A stretch of 64,000 nt of DNA from CAZBGQ01 sp964491515. Its GTDB lineage: Bacteria > Patescibacteriota > Gracilibacteria > UBA1369 > UBA12473. This document shows positions 1-8,515 of the stretch, one piece after another (the first letter of the stretch is position 1; every line of letters starts with the position of its first letter). The notes beneath the pieces were generated by a model. It was not told the origin of the DNA. It made no database searches and saw nothing but the letters and a program-made list of their open reading frames with translations. Position numbers and translations under genes: made by a program. The DNA is taken from assembly GCA_964491515.1 (NCBI GenBank), contig CAZBGQ010000007.1:10025-74024 (forward strand), in the 5' to 3' direction.

Positions 1-262
1 ACCGCTCTGTGTGGTGCAATTGATAAATAGGCTTTTTGCAAGTCGGATAGGCACACTTGTTGCCATTCCGCGTGGTCACATGACGACGAATTTTGGCGGG
101 TACGTGCCGGGAGTCGGTTTGGACTGGTTCGGGTTTGGTTGCCGCTTCCTCTTGTTCAACCTCGTCTAAGAAGTTACCCAGCAGAGCTTCGAAGTCCGCT
201 CGTTTACTCAGCCTGTCCAAACGTTTGGCGAGGGATTCGGGCAAATCCACTTTTATTGTCAT
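1..262 (-). CDS. HNH endonuclease-like protein, runs off left edge
   Basis: On the minus strand an open frame begins at ATG 262 and continues past the left edge, with about 87 codons visible. The start reads MTIKVDLPESLAKRLDRL. After an acidic linker comes a basic stretch and then NKCAYPTCKKPIYQLHHTER. The C-x4-C pair followed by HH is the first half of an HNH nuclease zinc finger. The same layout (CAFPRCRQ then FHHTRRF) appears in the 361-aa HNH protein at 56254-57339, so the two are probably relatives. The frame stays open upstream to 394, so ATG 349 or 376 are possible starts; 262 is preferred because the upstream residues read through a palindrome and look non-coding. The DNA target and any nuclease activity are unknown. 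Confidence 0.65.
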   Translation of the reverse strand, partial: MTIKVDLPESLAKRLDRLSKRADFEALLGNFLDEVEQEEAATKPEPVQTDSRHVPAKIRRHVTTRNGNKCAYPTCKKPIYQLHHTER

Positions 263-287
263 TTTGGACGATTTTGCAGGTTGGAGA

Positions 288-303
288 CTTGTCCTGGGAC
301 AAG
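288..303. repeat. 16-bp palindrome, copy 1
   Basis: CTTGTCCTGGGACAAG consists of perfect 7-bp arms around a 2-bp centre. It lies 26-41 bp upstream of the HNH gene start at 262. An identical 16-mer occurs at 46004-46019. On opposite strands the two copies also share a flanking ATTT(T)C. It could be an operator, a dispersed repeat or a nuclease site; function is not shown. Confidence 0.7.
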
Positions 304-473
304 ATTTCCTTGTCTCTCGCACATACACTTCTAATGGTGAACAAAACATGACACGCCGATAAATCTTTTCCACCATTTGTGCAAAAAATCCCGTCTAAAT
401 ATGCGCGCAACCATGACTTCCCCTCGAAACCCCCCTCGACTTCTTCCCCACACTATGATTTAATCGATTTACT

Positions 474-848
474 ATGGGATCTGGACGAGCAAAACGAGCA
501 TACAGTGAAATCGACGACACGCGTCAAGCGGCCGCCGATGATCGTTTTGAAGAAATTATTGAAAAAGTAAAAGCAGCAGGAGCAGAAATGCGACGAGATG
601 AATATGAGTCTCTTTATAGTGGAATGGGAGATGACGATCTTGAAATTGGCGAAAAGCGAATTGTTGAATTTGGACTGGCAGGCTTTGATTTCCTCATTAC
701 TCGTGATGTTAAAGATGGCCAAGTGGTTGGACAAGGACACCAAAAAAGCGTGGTAGACCTAGCCAGCCCTCGTATCGACATACGACTCAAACGAAAACCT
801 GAAGGCACAGACCAATGGGTCAATGTGGATTTAGAAGATTTCATGTAG
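474..848 (+). CDS. Hypothetical protein, 124 aa
   Basis: I do not recognise this protein. It is charged and soluble-looking. An N-terminal part rich in Glu, Lys and Arg (likely helical, roughly residues 20-50) is followed by a stretch that could form beta strands (IVEFGLAGFDFLITRDVKDG, about residues 63-82). It ends in acidic VDLEDFM. There is no signal peptide or membrane segment. It lies 47 nt upstream of the Pif1-like helicase on the same strand, so the two may be co-transcribed. No Shine-Dalgarno or TAAC motif precedes the ATG. The length and lack of a competing frame make it a probable gene. Confidence 0.6.
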   Translation: MGSGRAKRAYSEIDDTRQAAADDRFEEIIEKVKAAGAEMRRDEYESLYSGMGDDDLEIGEKRIVEFGLAGFDFLITRDVKDGQVVGQGHQKSVVDLASPRIDIRLKRKPEGTDQWVNVDLEDFM

Positions 849-895
849 ACAAGAAAATTGGCAAAAGAAGGATTCTGTGAAAGACTAACGCTACT

Positions 896-2146
896 ATGAA
901 ACAAGATGTAGCTCTTCGCGTACTCAAAGCTGGTCACAATGTTTTTCTTGGAGGATCTGCCGGCACCGGTAAAACACATGTTCTAAATCAGTACATAGAA
1001 CATCTCAAAGAAGAGGCCACAACTATAGGAGTCACCGCTTCTACCGGTATTGCTGCCACCCATCTTGGTGGAGTCACAATTCATTCGTGGGCCGGTTTTG
1101 GCATTAGGGAACAGCTGACTGCCGATGATTTGAAAAGCATTCGCAAGAAACATTATCTCCGTCATCGCATCAAAAAAGCGGAGGTACTGATCATTGATGA
1201 AATCTCTATGTTGAGTGGCCATCAATTAGATATGGTGGATCAAATATGCCGAACGTTCCGCAAGAATGACCTTCCCTTTGGGGATTTGCAGGTGGTGCTT
1301 TCGGGTGATTTTTTCCAGCTTCCTCCAATTCATAGAAATGGAGAGGTTCCTAGCTTTGCCTACAACTCACAAGTTTGGGAAGACATGAATATCAAGGTTT
1401 GCTACTTAACCGAGCCACACCGGCAGCAAGATGGCCAGTTCCTTCAAATTCTCAATGAGATACGATCCAATCGGGTTACTGATGAAACCATTCAGCTGCT
1501 CGAAGACCGGATGAATCGACCTATTAAGAAAATGGCCACCAAACTGTATACACACAATGTAGATGTGGATGCGATCAACAACGCGGAATTAGATAAAATA
1601 CATGCACAACCTCGTCGCTACTCCATGAGTTCGAGTGGAATTGATGCACTGGTAGACGTGCTAAAAAAGCACTGCCTCACCCCTGAGAGTCTTGTTTTAA
1701 AAGAAGGGGCGATGGTGATGTTTTCTAAGAACAATTTCGAAAAAGGCTATGTCAACGGAACACTGGGTGAAGTTGTTGGATTCACTAAAGAAAATTTTCC
1801 GATCATAAAAACCTATGATGGCAAAAAAATCACCGCCAAACCAGCCACATGGGCGATCCAGGAAAATGATGATGTCAAAGCGCAGATCAATCAAATTCCA
1901 CTGCGATTGGCCTGGGCTATCACGATTCACAAAAGCCAAGGGATGAGTCTAGATGCGGCGGAAATTGATCTTAGCCGATCGTTTGTGCATGGGATGGGAT
2001 ATGTGGCCTTGTCGCGTGTCCGATCCTTGGAGGGAATCCAACTCTTGGGAGTGAATGAAATGTCACTTTCTGTGGATCCAGCTGTGATCGACCTTGATGA
2101 GAAACTGCGATATGCCTCACGCGAGGTGGAGGATGAGCTGATGTAA
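896..2146 (+). CDS. Pif1-like ATP-dependent DNA helicase
   Basis: This superfamily 1B helicase of the Pif1/RecD type uses ATP to unwind DNA and act on replication or recombination intermediates. The Walker A motif GSAGTGKT is at residues 20-27, Walker B with DEISML is at about 97-106, and the Pif1-type motif GDFFQLPP is at 137-144. Near the C-terminus are a UvrD/RecD-like motif (AITIHKSQGMSLD) and a motif VI segment (GYVALSRVRS). At 416 aa it is a minimal helicase core without extra domains. TAAC (886-889) lies 6 nt before the ATG, and no Shine-Dalgarno is visible. Family assignment is secure; the in vivo substrate is unknown. Confidence 0.92.
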   Translation: MKQDVALRVLKAGHNVFLGGSAGTGKTHVLNQYIEHLKEEATTIGVTASTGIAATHLGGVTIHSWAGFGIREQLTADDLKSIRKKHYLRHRIKKAEVLIIDEISMLSGHQLDMVDQICRTFRKNDLPFGDLQVVLSGDFFQLPPIHRNGEVPSFAYNSQVWEDMNIKVCYLTEPHRQQDGQFLQILNEIRSNRVTDETIQLLEDRMNRPIKKMATKLYTHNVDVDAINNAELDKIHAQPRRYSMSSSGIDALVDVLKKHCLTPESLVLKEGAMVMFSKNNFEKGYVNGTLGEVVGFTKENFPIIKTYDGKKITAKPATWAIQENDDVKAQINQIPLRLAWAITIHKSQGMSLDAAEIDLSRSFVHGMGYVALSRVRSLEGIQLLGVNEMSLSVDPAVIDLDEKLRYASREVEDELM

Positions 2147-2151
2147 CAAAA

Positions 2152-2176
2152 CTCACGTACTTTTGTCTTACGTGAG
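2152..2176 (-). terminator. Intrinsic terminator between convergent genes
   Basis: An 8-bp perfect stem (CTCACGTA / TACGTGAG) with a 9-nt loop sits between the helicase (+) and the SLH protein (-). Read on the minus strand the stem is followed by TTTTGTT, as expected for a terminator of the minus-strand gene. On the plus strand the downstream tract is only weakly T-rich, so plus-strand termination is less certain. Confidence 0.7.
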
Positions 2177-2202
2177 CTTGTCTATAAGCGCTATTTCCTA
2201 GG

Positions 2203-4524
2203 TTAAAACATCCAATCAAATCGTAACTCCCTTTCACGGATTCGATTAATGAGCACGATGGCTTCGGCGCGAGTTAAATAGCGAGCCGGTTGAAATTCAG
2301 TAGCAGATACTCCACGAACAATTTCTTGATCGTAGGTTCGATCTACTGCGTCTGAATACCACGCATCATTGGGAACATCGTCAAAATTAGCATGATCTGC
2401 GGGGACACCTTGTAAAAGGCCACTCACATTTACCAATACTTGTGCGGCTTCGGCACGGGTAATAGGATCATTAGGGCGAACGGTATTTCCAGTGTCATCT
2501 CCTCGGAGAATTTCATATTCAAATGCCAATCCAATCTGATCGTTGTACCAAGCATTGTCGTCTACATCATCAAAAATTTGTGATCCGCTTCGAGCAGGTT
2601 GAAGATCTCCCCAGCCATAATGACGTACCACCAAGGTCGCAAATTCTGCGCGGGAAATGGCATCTCCAGGGCGAAAGCTATCTTGTGAATCGTCCACAAT
2701 TTCAGCGTCTGCAAGTGAGACTAAATCTTCGGCGTACCAGCTGGTATCCATTTCGTCCAAATCGCTGAAGTGGGCTCGAGCCTTATACTCATTTCGTGTG
2801 GAATGATCTGCTTCCTCTCCCCACTGAGTGACCATCAAAGGCACCAATGAATCAATTGCAGAACGAATTGGCAAAACCAATTCCGTTAGCGCCTTGGTCC
2901 ATGTTGTCCCTGCCTGACCCTGGGTGTACCAAGGGCCAATTTCACTCATGAATGCAATGGCCTCCGTAACATCAGCATCTCCAAAAGGCATTGAATTGAG
3001 TGCAAATTCAACAAAAATGGAAAGGTCATAAAACCCGAGATAAGTTATGTCGTCATGCCCAGATGTGTACCGGTTGAAGTAGTCCATGAATGCGAGATTC
3101 GATGCGAGTGAGTTGGCTGGATCATCTAACTCTTCCAAAATATTGGGCACATTACTGGCAACATACAATCCATTGTGTTCACCAAATGTGTACTGCAATT
3201 CATAAGGTTCAAAAAAGTCAGAGTACTCAATGAGACCACCCACCGCCACCTCTTCCTCAATAGCTAATCCATCATCAATAATTTCTTGAGTCAAAGCTTG
3301 CGTGATGCTGTAGCGTGCACCTTCACGGTCATTGTCTTCGGTAATTTCAGGACAAAAGGAAAAACACTGAGATCCCTCGGCAAAGGGGTAAATAAGCTGA
3401 TTTAGTTCCCTGATTGTGTCCAAATCATCATCGGTTACTTCCGTCAAAAATGTCACATATGGAAGTTCCTCTTGTGAGGTCCATTGTACGACCACTCCCG
3501 ATCGATCGTTGAGAAGTTCCAAATACGGTCGGTACTCTTCGATGGTTTCCAGGATCTCATTGTCTGAACGAAGTGAGCTGCCTGACTTGATGCGGCTGTC
3601 ATTGTCATCAACTGATTCCGCCTCCAACAGTTCGTTTATATTCATTAAATCCATGAGCCCCATGGCATAGTCATATAGGTCGTTGATTTCAAAATAGATG
3701 AGAATATTTTCTCCGGGCAATTTTTGATACAATTCTGGGGTAAAGGTGAAATCTGTGAAATCAAAATCATTGGATTGTAAGGTTTCCTCATTCCAGCTTG
3801 TGTACTGCTCTACAACGTAATGATCGTTCCCCAAATCTCTCGAGACATACCACCCAAATTCATTCAACTCTAAAATGTCACCATATAGATCGCCGTACAT
3901 ATCCAGGTCTGCTGAGGCAGCCTCGGGCATACCATTTATTGAGACAAATGCAGAAATAAATCCATCGGTTGGCATGCCATCCAATTCGCTAACAAAGGGA
4001 CTTTCCTTACTGTTTTTCAAATCATCTAAAATAGTGGAAAGCGACTGCTGTGAATCGGTCACAAACAAAGCTCCATCCCAGTAAGTGAAGGCAAATCGAT
4101 CTCCTTTAAATGAGGTATAGATGGTTTGTCCGTCTAAATCCACTGTTGTCACCGCCTCTTCTTGCTCAATGAATTCCAGAAAATCGTCGACGCTATCGGT
4201 ACTCATTGGAATGGTCATGTAAACCACTTCTTGAGCTAAGTCAGCTACAAATAATAAATCATTGCTGAGGAAATGTGCGTCTGCCAACTCCATTATTTTT
4301 CGAACATCTTTTTTTATAAAATCAGCGTCTTCTAATGAAGTAAATAATGTGTCGCCAAATGCGCGGATTGGATTATCCACCGATCCTTGATAATGGAGCA
4401 CACCATAAAAATCGTCCGTCAAATAATCGCTATAGTCACTCAATGGTGCCGCACTGGCTGTCATAGCAAATAAGAGGGTGCTGAGCAGCGTTGTCAGCCC
4501 AATAACGAGGTATCTTTTGAACAT
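2203..4524 (-). CDS. Secreted surface protein with C-terminal SLH domains
   Basis: A signal peptide (about residues 1-25, ending ASA) indicates export. The central region of about 570 residues resembles DUF3352-type secreted proteins: repeated segments such as GQTIYTSFKGDRFAFTYWDG alternate with acidic, strand-forming stretches. The last 175 residues contain three SLH domains, recognisable by FRPGDAISRAEF, VRPNDPITRAEA and FQPARYLTRAEA preceded by AWY motifs. SLH domains normally bind secondary cell-wall polymers and anchor proteins on the envelope, so this is a likely S-layer-associated protein. Two Cys in QCFSFCPE could form a disulfide. It has its own terminator at 2152-2176. The DUF3352 assignment is less certain than the SLH assignment. 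Confidence 0.85.
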   Translation of the reverse strand: MFKRYLVIGLTTLLSTLLFAMTASAAPLSDYSDYLTDDFYGVLHYQGSVDNPIRAFGDTLFTSLEDADFIKKDVRKIMELADAHFLSNDLLFVADLAQEVVYMTIPMSTDSVDDFLEFIEQEEAVTTVDLDGQTIYTSFKGDRFAFTYWDGALFVTDSQQSLSTILDDLKNSKESPFVSELDGMPTDGFISAFVSINGMPEAASADLDMYGDLYGDILELNEFGWYVSRDLGNDHYVVEQYTSWNEETLQSNDFDFTDFTFTPELYQKLPGENILIYFEINDLYDYAMGLMDLMNINELLEAESVDDNDSRIKSGSSLRSDNEILETIEEYRPYLELLNDRSGVVVQWTSQEELPYVTFLTEVTDDDLDTIRELNQLIYPFAEGSQCFSFCPEITEDNDREGARYSITQALTQEIIDDGLAIEEEVAVGGLIEYSDFFEPYELQYTFGEHNGLYVASNVPNILEELDDPANSLASNLAFMDYFNRYTSGHDDITYLGFYDLSIFVEFALNSMPFGDADVTEAIAFMSEIGPWYTQGQAGTTWTKALTELVLPIRSAIDSLVPLMVTQWGEEADHSTRNEYKARAHFSDLDEMDTSWYAEDLVSLADAEIVDDSQDSFRPGDAISRAEFATLVVRHYGWGDLQPARSGSQIFDDVDDNAWYNDQIGLAFEYEILRGDDTGNTVRPNDPITRAEAAQVLVNVSGLLQGVPADHANFDDVPNDAWYSDAVDRTYDQEIVRGVSATEFQPARYLTRAEAIVLINRIRERELRFDWMF

Positions 4525-4557
4525 ATAAGGGTATTTTAAGTATCGAATAGGTTCATC

Positions 4558-4586
4558 TTAACAGAGAGCTCGCTTTTGTGTACAGT
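4558..4586 (+). promoter_or_regulatory. Promoter of the amidohydrolase gene (near-leaderless)
   Basis: TTAACA (4558-4563), a 17-bp spacer and TACAGT (4581-4586) form a sigma70-type promoter. The -10 box ends 9 nt before ATG 4596, which predicts a 5' leader of only about 3 nt and makes the upstream GTG at 4578 untranscribed. Confidence 0.65.
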
Positions 4587-4595
4587 GCGGGCATT

Positions 4596-5981
4596 ATGGA
4601 AAATAATTCTCATGCTTTCCGTGCGCATATCCTTCAGCCACACACGGATGAAGCGGGCAGTTTTGATGGGTTTGAATTGGAAACTGACCGGATCGTAGTG
4701 GTTGATGACTCTGGGAAAATTGTTCTGGAACGTGCGATCGATGAGGTGTGTGAGATGGAATTTCCTCGTTTATCAGAAGTTGGACTGCGCTTTGAAAGAG
4801 GTGAGCTTTTTTTTGGAGATGAAAAACTAGAGTGGGAAGATCAGATTATCGCACCCTCCAATGTGGATACTCATACCCATATGTATCAGCCCACGAAATT
4901 GGGAGGACGCTTATTGGTCTGGCTAAATCGCATGTTTGAAAAAGGCGAGATCCCAGCCAAAGCTGGTCCAGAATTAGCACGAACCATGGCACGAGAGCGA
5001 CTTCAAGATTTGGCCTCAAATGGCACGACGCGTGTCATTGCCTGGCCCACAAGTTCCGTTGAATCTGCACGCATTGTTTTGGAGGAGGCTGAGAAGCTAG
5101 GACTTGATGTTCGGGTCAGTTTTGTAGCTATGGATCAGAACGTTCCGGATGCCTTACAAGAGGACGCAGAAATCACGCTAGCAGGATTAGAAACCTTGTT
5201 CAAAGAATATGAAGACAAGGTCGTGGTGATCGATCGATTCCCGATTGCAGTGAGTTCTGAGCTGCGACGTGGATTGGCAAAAATCGCTAGAAAGCATGGG
5301 GTTATGTATGAAGTACATTTAGATGAGAACCAAGAGGAAATTGCCTTCACCAAACACTTATATAGCGAAAAAAGTGTGGTCCAAATTTTAGCGAGTGATG
5401 GTGTCTTTGCCCCTGGGATGAAAGTGGCCCTATCACATTCTATTCATACAAGTCATCAAGATTTCGAGACGCTTCGTTGGATCATAAAAGCAGGTTGTGA
5501 AGTTCATATTCGTGCCTGCCCCAATTCAAACAAACAATTAGAAAGCCACTGGATCCTTGATAAGGATGAAGGCAAAGGGACACAGTACGTGCCATTCCCC
5601 TTGGAAATCTGGAAAAATGTGGGTGCGACTTTGACATTAGGCACTGATTTAGGAGCTGGAAATAATTTTAATCTCTATCAGGAGATGCTGGATGAACGCC
5701 AACGCCAAACTGGCAAAAGAAATACGGGCGATGCAAAGCCCTCCCCCACCGAACTTTTGAGTATGGGGACGGTCAATGGAGCACGTTCATTCGACAAAAC
5801 TATCGGGAATCTACGTATAGAAGAAGGGCGCCCTGCAGATTTCTCTGTGGTGCGACTTGGAGCAGAAGACACATCAATAATCGACCCTGTCGAGCAAATG
5901 GCAGACCGCTTGATTCAAGGTGGATCAAATGGGCCGGAAGCGATTGTAGCCACGTATGTAAATGGCCAACGTGTTGTATAA
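4596..5981 (+). CDS. Guanine deaminase-like amidohydrolase
   Basis: This is a metal-dependent amidohydrolase (cytosine deaminase-like TIM barrel). Metal ligands are visible in order: DTHTHMYQ (His pair near residues 93 and 95), the barrel segment YEVHLDEN, LSHSIHTS, and the catalytic Asp in TLGTDLGAG. The segment RACPNSN matches the CPNSN block of guanine deaminases, as does the order of the other motifs, so guanine to xanthine deamination is the best guess; another N-ring substrate is possible. The frame extends to GTG 4578, but the promoter -10 box overlaps that region, so ATG 4596 (461 aa) is chosen. No purine genes are adjacent. Confidence 0.82.
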   Translation: MENNSHAFRAHILQPHTDEAGSFDGFELETDRIVVVDDSGKIVLERAIDEVCEMEFPRLSEVGLRFERGELFFGDEKLEWEDQIIAPSNVDTHTHMYQPTKLGGRLLVWLNRMFEKGEIPAKAGPELARTMARERLQDLASNGTTRVIAWPTSSVESARIVLEEAEKLGLDVRVSFVAMDQNVPDALQEDAEITLAGLETLFKEYEDKVVVIDRFPIAVSSELRRGLAKIARKHGVMYEVHLDENQEEIAFTKHLYSEKSVVQILASDGVFAPGMKVALSHSIHTSHQDFETLRWIIKAGCEVHIRACPNSNKQLESHWILDKDEGKGTQYVPFPLEIWKNVGATLTLGTDLGAGNNFNLYQEMLDERQRQTGKRNTGDAKPSPTELLSMGTVNGARSFDKTIGNLRIEEGRPADFSVVRLGAEDTSIIDPVEQMADRLIQGGSNGPEAIVATYVNGQRVV

Positions 5982-5986
5982 GAAAG

Positions 5987-6221
5987 CAGCACAATGAGAA
6001 AATAAGGAAGCGCCTTGGATGGTTGAGGAGGATTAAGTTATTCACCCGCCCCCCCCCAACCACCGAAACCATGATTCGTGTCGCCCCTTTGACCAGGGCT
6101 TTTCAATTCGTGGAACCCACCAACGTGGATTTTTAGGCGCTCCGTGGCCACGGATGCGAGGAACGGTTCATGGTGAGATGAGTCGCTTTTCACATCCGTG
6201 GATGGATTTCTCATTGTGCTG
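5987..6221. repeat. 235-bp non-coding element closed by a 15-bp inverted repeat
   Basis: CAGCACAATGAGAAA at 5987-6001 is repeated in perfect inverse at 6207-6221. Between them lie smaller hairpins: GCCC/GGGC around 6083-6099, the perfect palindrome TCCGTGGCCACGGA near 6141-6154, and CATCC/GGATG near 6193-6204. There is also a C-run at 6048-6057. Short frames exist on both strands but none looks coding. It could be a structured non-coding RNA with a closing stem, or a MITE-like element. I see none of the conserved RNase P or tmRNA signatures. The rest of 5982-6410 holds nothing else I recognise. Confidence 0.5.
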
Positions 6222-6410
6222 TTAAGTCTCCGATTGAGGCGAAAACGCACCGATCTAATAGTAAGATGGTCGCTCTACAATCCATTCCGGAGGTCGAGCC
6301 AATGCTCAACCTTTCTAAATTACAGCAAAATGCCCCGCTCCGTCAAACACTCATTCTTTCCTATTTTTCATTTTACCCTCTATACTTACCTAAAATCTTA
6401 ACCCTCTATT

Positions 6411-6845
6411 ATGGATTTTTTCTATCTTATCTCAGGAACTTCCGTGAACTATTGGTCAGTGCTTGTGGCAGCGATTGTAGGCATGTTAATTGGTGCCCTG
6501 TGGTATTCGCCCCTTCTCTTTGGAGAGACGTGGATCAAACTTGCTGGTCTCTCTAAGGCAATGAAACCTCAGCAGAAATCCATGACAGTGCAGTACAGTT
6601 TAGGTTTTTTGAGTCAGCTTGTGATGGCCACCGTTTTGGCTCATATTTCTGGATTTGTACTTGTTATTTATGTAGGTGAAGCTCTTCAACTTGCATTCTG
6701 GCTTTGGCTAGGATTTCTTGCTACGACCATGCTAGGAACGGTCCTATGGGAAATGAAGTCCCCCAAATTTTATGCGATCAATGCAGGATACTGGCTTGTC
6801 ACCTTAATGCTCATGTCGGTTATATTAACGGTGTGGCCTTGGTAG
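6411..6845 (+). CDS. DUF1761-like integral membrane protein
   Basis: This 144-aa protein has four predicted membrane helices (approximately residues 13-35, 55-75, 85-106 and 120-143). The first contains IGALWYSPLLFG and the last INAGYWLVTLMLMSVIL, the pattern typical of the DUF1761 family, whose function is unknown. A TATACT box at 6381-6386 may be its -10 element, and TAAC (6399-6402) sits 8 nt before the ATG. It starts a three-gene run with the thioredoxin lipoprotein (34 nt downstream) and CcdA, so a membrane or redox-related role is possible but not shown. Confidence 0.75.
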   Translation: MDFFYLISGTSVNYWSVLVAAIVGMLIGALWYSPLLFGETWIKLAGLSKAMKPQQKSMTVQYSLGFLSQLVMATVLAHISGFVLVIYVGEALQLAFWLWLGFLATTMLGTVLWEMKSPKFYAINAGYWLVTLMLMSVILTVWPW

Positions 6846-6879
6846 TCCCCCCATTTACTATTTTCTAACTTTATTTTAT

Positions 6880-7413
6880 ATGAAGTTCCGTCCTCTCATT
6901 ATCCTTGTGGGGCTTTCTGCCCTTTTATTGGTCCTAGTTGGGTGCAAATATACTCCGGCGACAACCCCTCCTGATACTATAGCTCCTAAACGAGCTGAAG
7001 AATCTCATAACACAACCACCTCTTCTCCTATGGCGGATGCTGTGGTTGCAGCTGAAGACACTGATACCCCAGAAGTGGCCGAGGCCCCTGCGGTGAATCG
7101 TCAGTATGTTGCTCACACCGATGAATTGTATCAATCACTCTTAGGTTCAGAACCCATGATACTTTTCTTCCATGCTGAATGGTGCCCCACTTGTAGAATC
7201 ATGGAGGCTCAAATCCAAGAAAATTGGGATGATTTTCCTGAAGGAACCAACATCTTAAAAGTTAATTTCGATACGGCCAAAGACCTTCGAACGACTTATA
7301 ATATTACCAGCCAATCTACCGTTGTTGTGCTAGATCGTGATGGAAATGTGACTAAAACGGTTGCCTTCCCATCCACTGATCAATTGATTAAGCTTATCCA
7401 AGACACTCTTTAA
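6880..7413 (+). CDS. Thioredoxin-fold lipoprotein
   Basis: A lipoprotein signal peptide ends in LVGC (Cys22), so the protein should be lipid-anchored outside the membrane. A flexible Thr/Pro/Ala linker (about residues 25-75) leads to a thioredoxin domain with the redox motif WCPTC at residues 101-105 inside FFHAEWCPTCRIMEAQIQ. The cis-Pro region near the end (TSQSTVVVLDRDG) is degenerate: the expected Thr-Pro is replaced by Ser-Thr, so typical disulfide exchange may be modified. It is followed 9 nt later by CcdA, the usual membrane electron donor for such proteins. TAAC lies 10 nt before the ATG. Confidence 0.87.
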   Translation: MKFRPLIILVGLSALLLVLVGCKYTPATTPPDTIAPKRAEESHNTTTSSPMADAVVAAEDTDTPEVAEAPAVNRQYVAHTDELYQSLLGSEPMILFFHAEWCPTCRIMEAQIQENWDDFPEGTNILKVNFDTAKDLRTTYNITSQSTVVVLDRDGNVTKTVAFPSTDQLIKLIQDTL

Positions 7414-7422
7414 AACAACCGT

Positions 7423-8145
7423 ATGGAATTCCTCCTCCCCTCATTTTTGGCCGGCATGCTCACCGTAGCTGCCCCTTGTGTCCTATCATTACTGCCCATT
7501 ATTTTGGGGGGATCGCTTTCCGGAAAAAATAAATGGAGACCGCTGGTGATCGTTGGATCGCTAGCAGTCTCTGTGTTTGTCTTCACATTATTGCTCAAAG
7601 CCTCGACCGCCTTCATTACTATCCCCGATGCCTTTTGGCGCCTGATGTCCGGAGGCTTGGTTCTTGGATTTGGATTGACCCTTCTGTTTCCCCAGGCATG
7701 GGCACAATTTGCCCATTGGTGCGGACTGTCTAAAAGTGAGAAATTGGTTGAGGAAAGCGGAGCCAAAGAGGGCTTGGGTGGAGCAATCCTTCTTGGTGCG
7801 TCGCTTGGTCCCGTATTCACCACATGCTCACCGACCTACCTGCTACTCTTGGCAGTGGTTTTCCCTTCTAGTTTTACAGTAGGGGTGGTTAATCTATTGA
7901 TTTATATTGTGGGAATGTCCATTCCTCTAATCCTCATTGGTTATGGTGGACAGCGTATGGCAAAGCATTTCCGTGGAGCTGCTAATCCGAAAGGATGGTT
8001 CAAACGCGGACTTGGCCTCTTGCTAATTTTGGTTGGAGTAGCTGTTCTAACCGGTTTCGACAAAACCGTAGAATCCTTAATTTTGGACGCTGGCTATCAA
8101 GGCCCAATTCAAATTGAACAAGGATTACTAGAAGGCATAAATTAA
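7423..8145 (+). CDS. ccdA: CcdA/DsbD-like thiol-disulfide transporter
   Basis: This polytopic membrane protein of the CcdA/DsbD-beta family carries electrons from cytoplasmic thioredoxin to extracytoplasmic partners. About six membrane helices are visible. The two functional cysteines are Cys19 (VAAPCVLSLLP) and Cys135 (VFTTCSPTY), each in the expected helix position. At 240 aa it has the usual CcdA length. Its partner is almost certainly the thioredoxin lipoprotein encoded just upstream; the thioredoxin-like membrane protein at 37789 is another candidate. It appears to be the last gene of the run. Confidence 0.9.
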   Translation: MEFLLPSFLAGMLTVAAPCVLSLLPIILGGSLSGKNKWRPLVIVGSLAVSVFVFTLLLKASTAFITIPDAFWRLMSGGLVLGFGLTLLFPQAWAQFAHWCGLSKSEKLVEESGAKEGLGGAILLGASLGPVFTTCSPTYLLLLAVVFPSSFTVGVVNLLIYIVGMSIPLILIGYGGQRMAKHFRGAANPKGWFKRGLGLLLILVGVAVLTGFDKTVESLILDAGYQGPIQIEQGLLEGIN

Positions 8146-8209
8146 CTTAAGAAGGAAGACCCAAGACCAGTTTTTTAAGCTTGTCTAAACCAAGCCAGTT
8201 TTGTATCCG

Positions 8210-8440
8210 TTATCCTACGCTAGCTTCTCTTCTTATAAATTCTTGAACAAGCTCTCTACCCAATTCGCTCCCACTCCGGACCTCGTCTTTTAGGCTCTCT
8301 CCTTTTAAAACTCCGTCAATAGCCCCTCCCGCAAGTAGCTCGACGGTCAGCCCAGGCGTTTCAGCTAAATAAGCAAGGTATCGTTCTGCGTCACTGGATA
8401 GAGCGACGCCAGGTGTGTCTCCTACTAGATGTTCTTTCAT
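8210..8440 (-). CDS. Hypothetical protein, 76 aa
   Basis: I do not recognise this small acidic protein (starts MKEHLVGDTPGVALSSDAER, ends IRREASVG). It looks all-helical and cytoplasmic. It is supported as a real gene by a good promoter at 8462-8490 and by TAAC 9 nt before its ATG. It is monocistronic, facing the ccdA run. Confidence 0.6.
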   Translation of the reverse strand: MKEHLVGDTPGVALSSDAERYLAYLAETPGLTVELLAGGAIDGVLKGESLKDEVRSGSELGRELVQEFIRREASVG

Positions 8441-8461
8441 ATGAATTTGGTTAAGGGGATG

Positions 8462-8490
8462 ATTTTACTCCAGACCTAGGGGAACTGCAA
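8462..8490 (-). promoter_or_regulatory. Promoter of the 76-aa gene
   Basis: On the minus strand, TTGCAG (8485-8490), a 17-bp spacer and TAAAAT (8462-8467). The predicted start near 8455 leaves a leader of about 15 nt containing TAAC. Confidence 0.65.
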
Positions 8491-8515
8491 TACATTTTAT
8501 TGACGTATCTACTAA

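Noticed and set aside
93..410. Small open frames on both strands in the first 400 bases (for example 93-362 plus strand)
   Set aside because: They lie over the HNH reading frame or the palindrome and have no coding character; the HNH frame has recognisable motifs.
4578..4595. GTG start at 4578 for the amidohydrolase
   Set aside because: The -10 box TACAGT is at 4581-4586, so this start would lie outside the transcript; ATG 4596 is consistent.
6038..6250. Minus-strand ORF of 70 aa inside the 235-bp element
   Set aside because: It has no recognisable features, overlaps the inverted-repeat ends and hairpins, and is probably a chance frame.
5982..6410. RNase P RNA, tmRNA or a tRNA in the gap after the amidohydrolase
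   Set aside because: No RNase P or tmRNA conserved motif and no T-loop sequence could be found; only the inverted-repeat element is supported.
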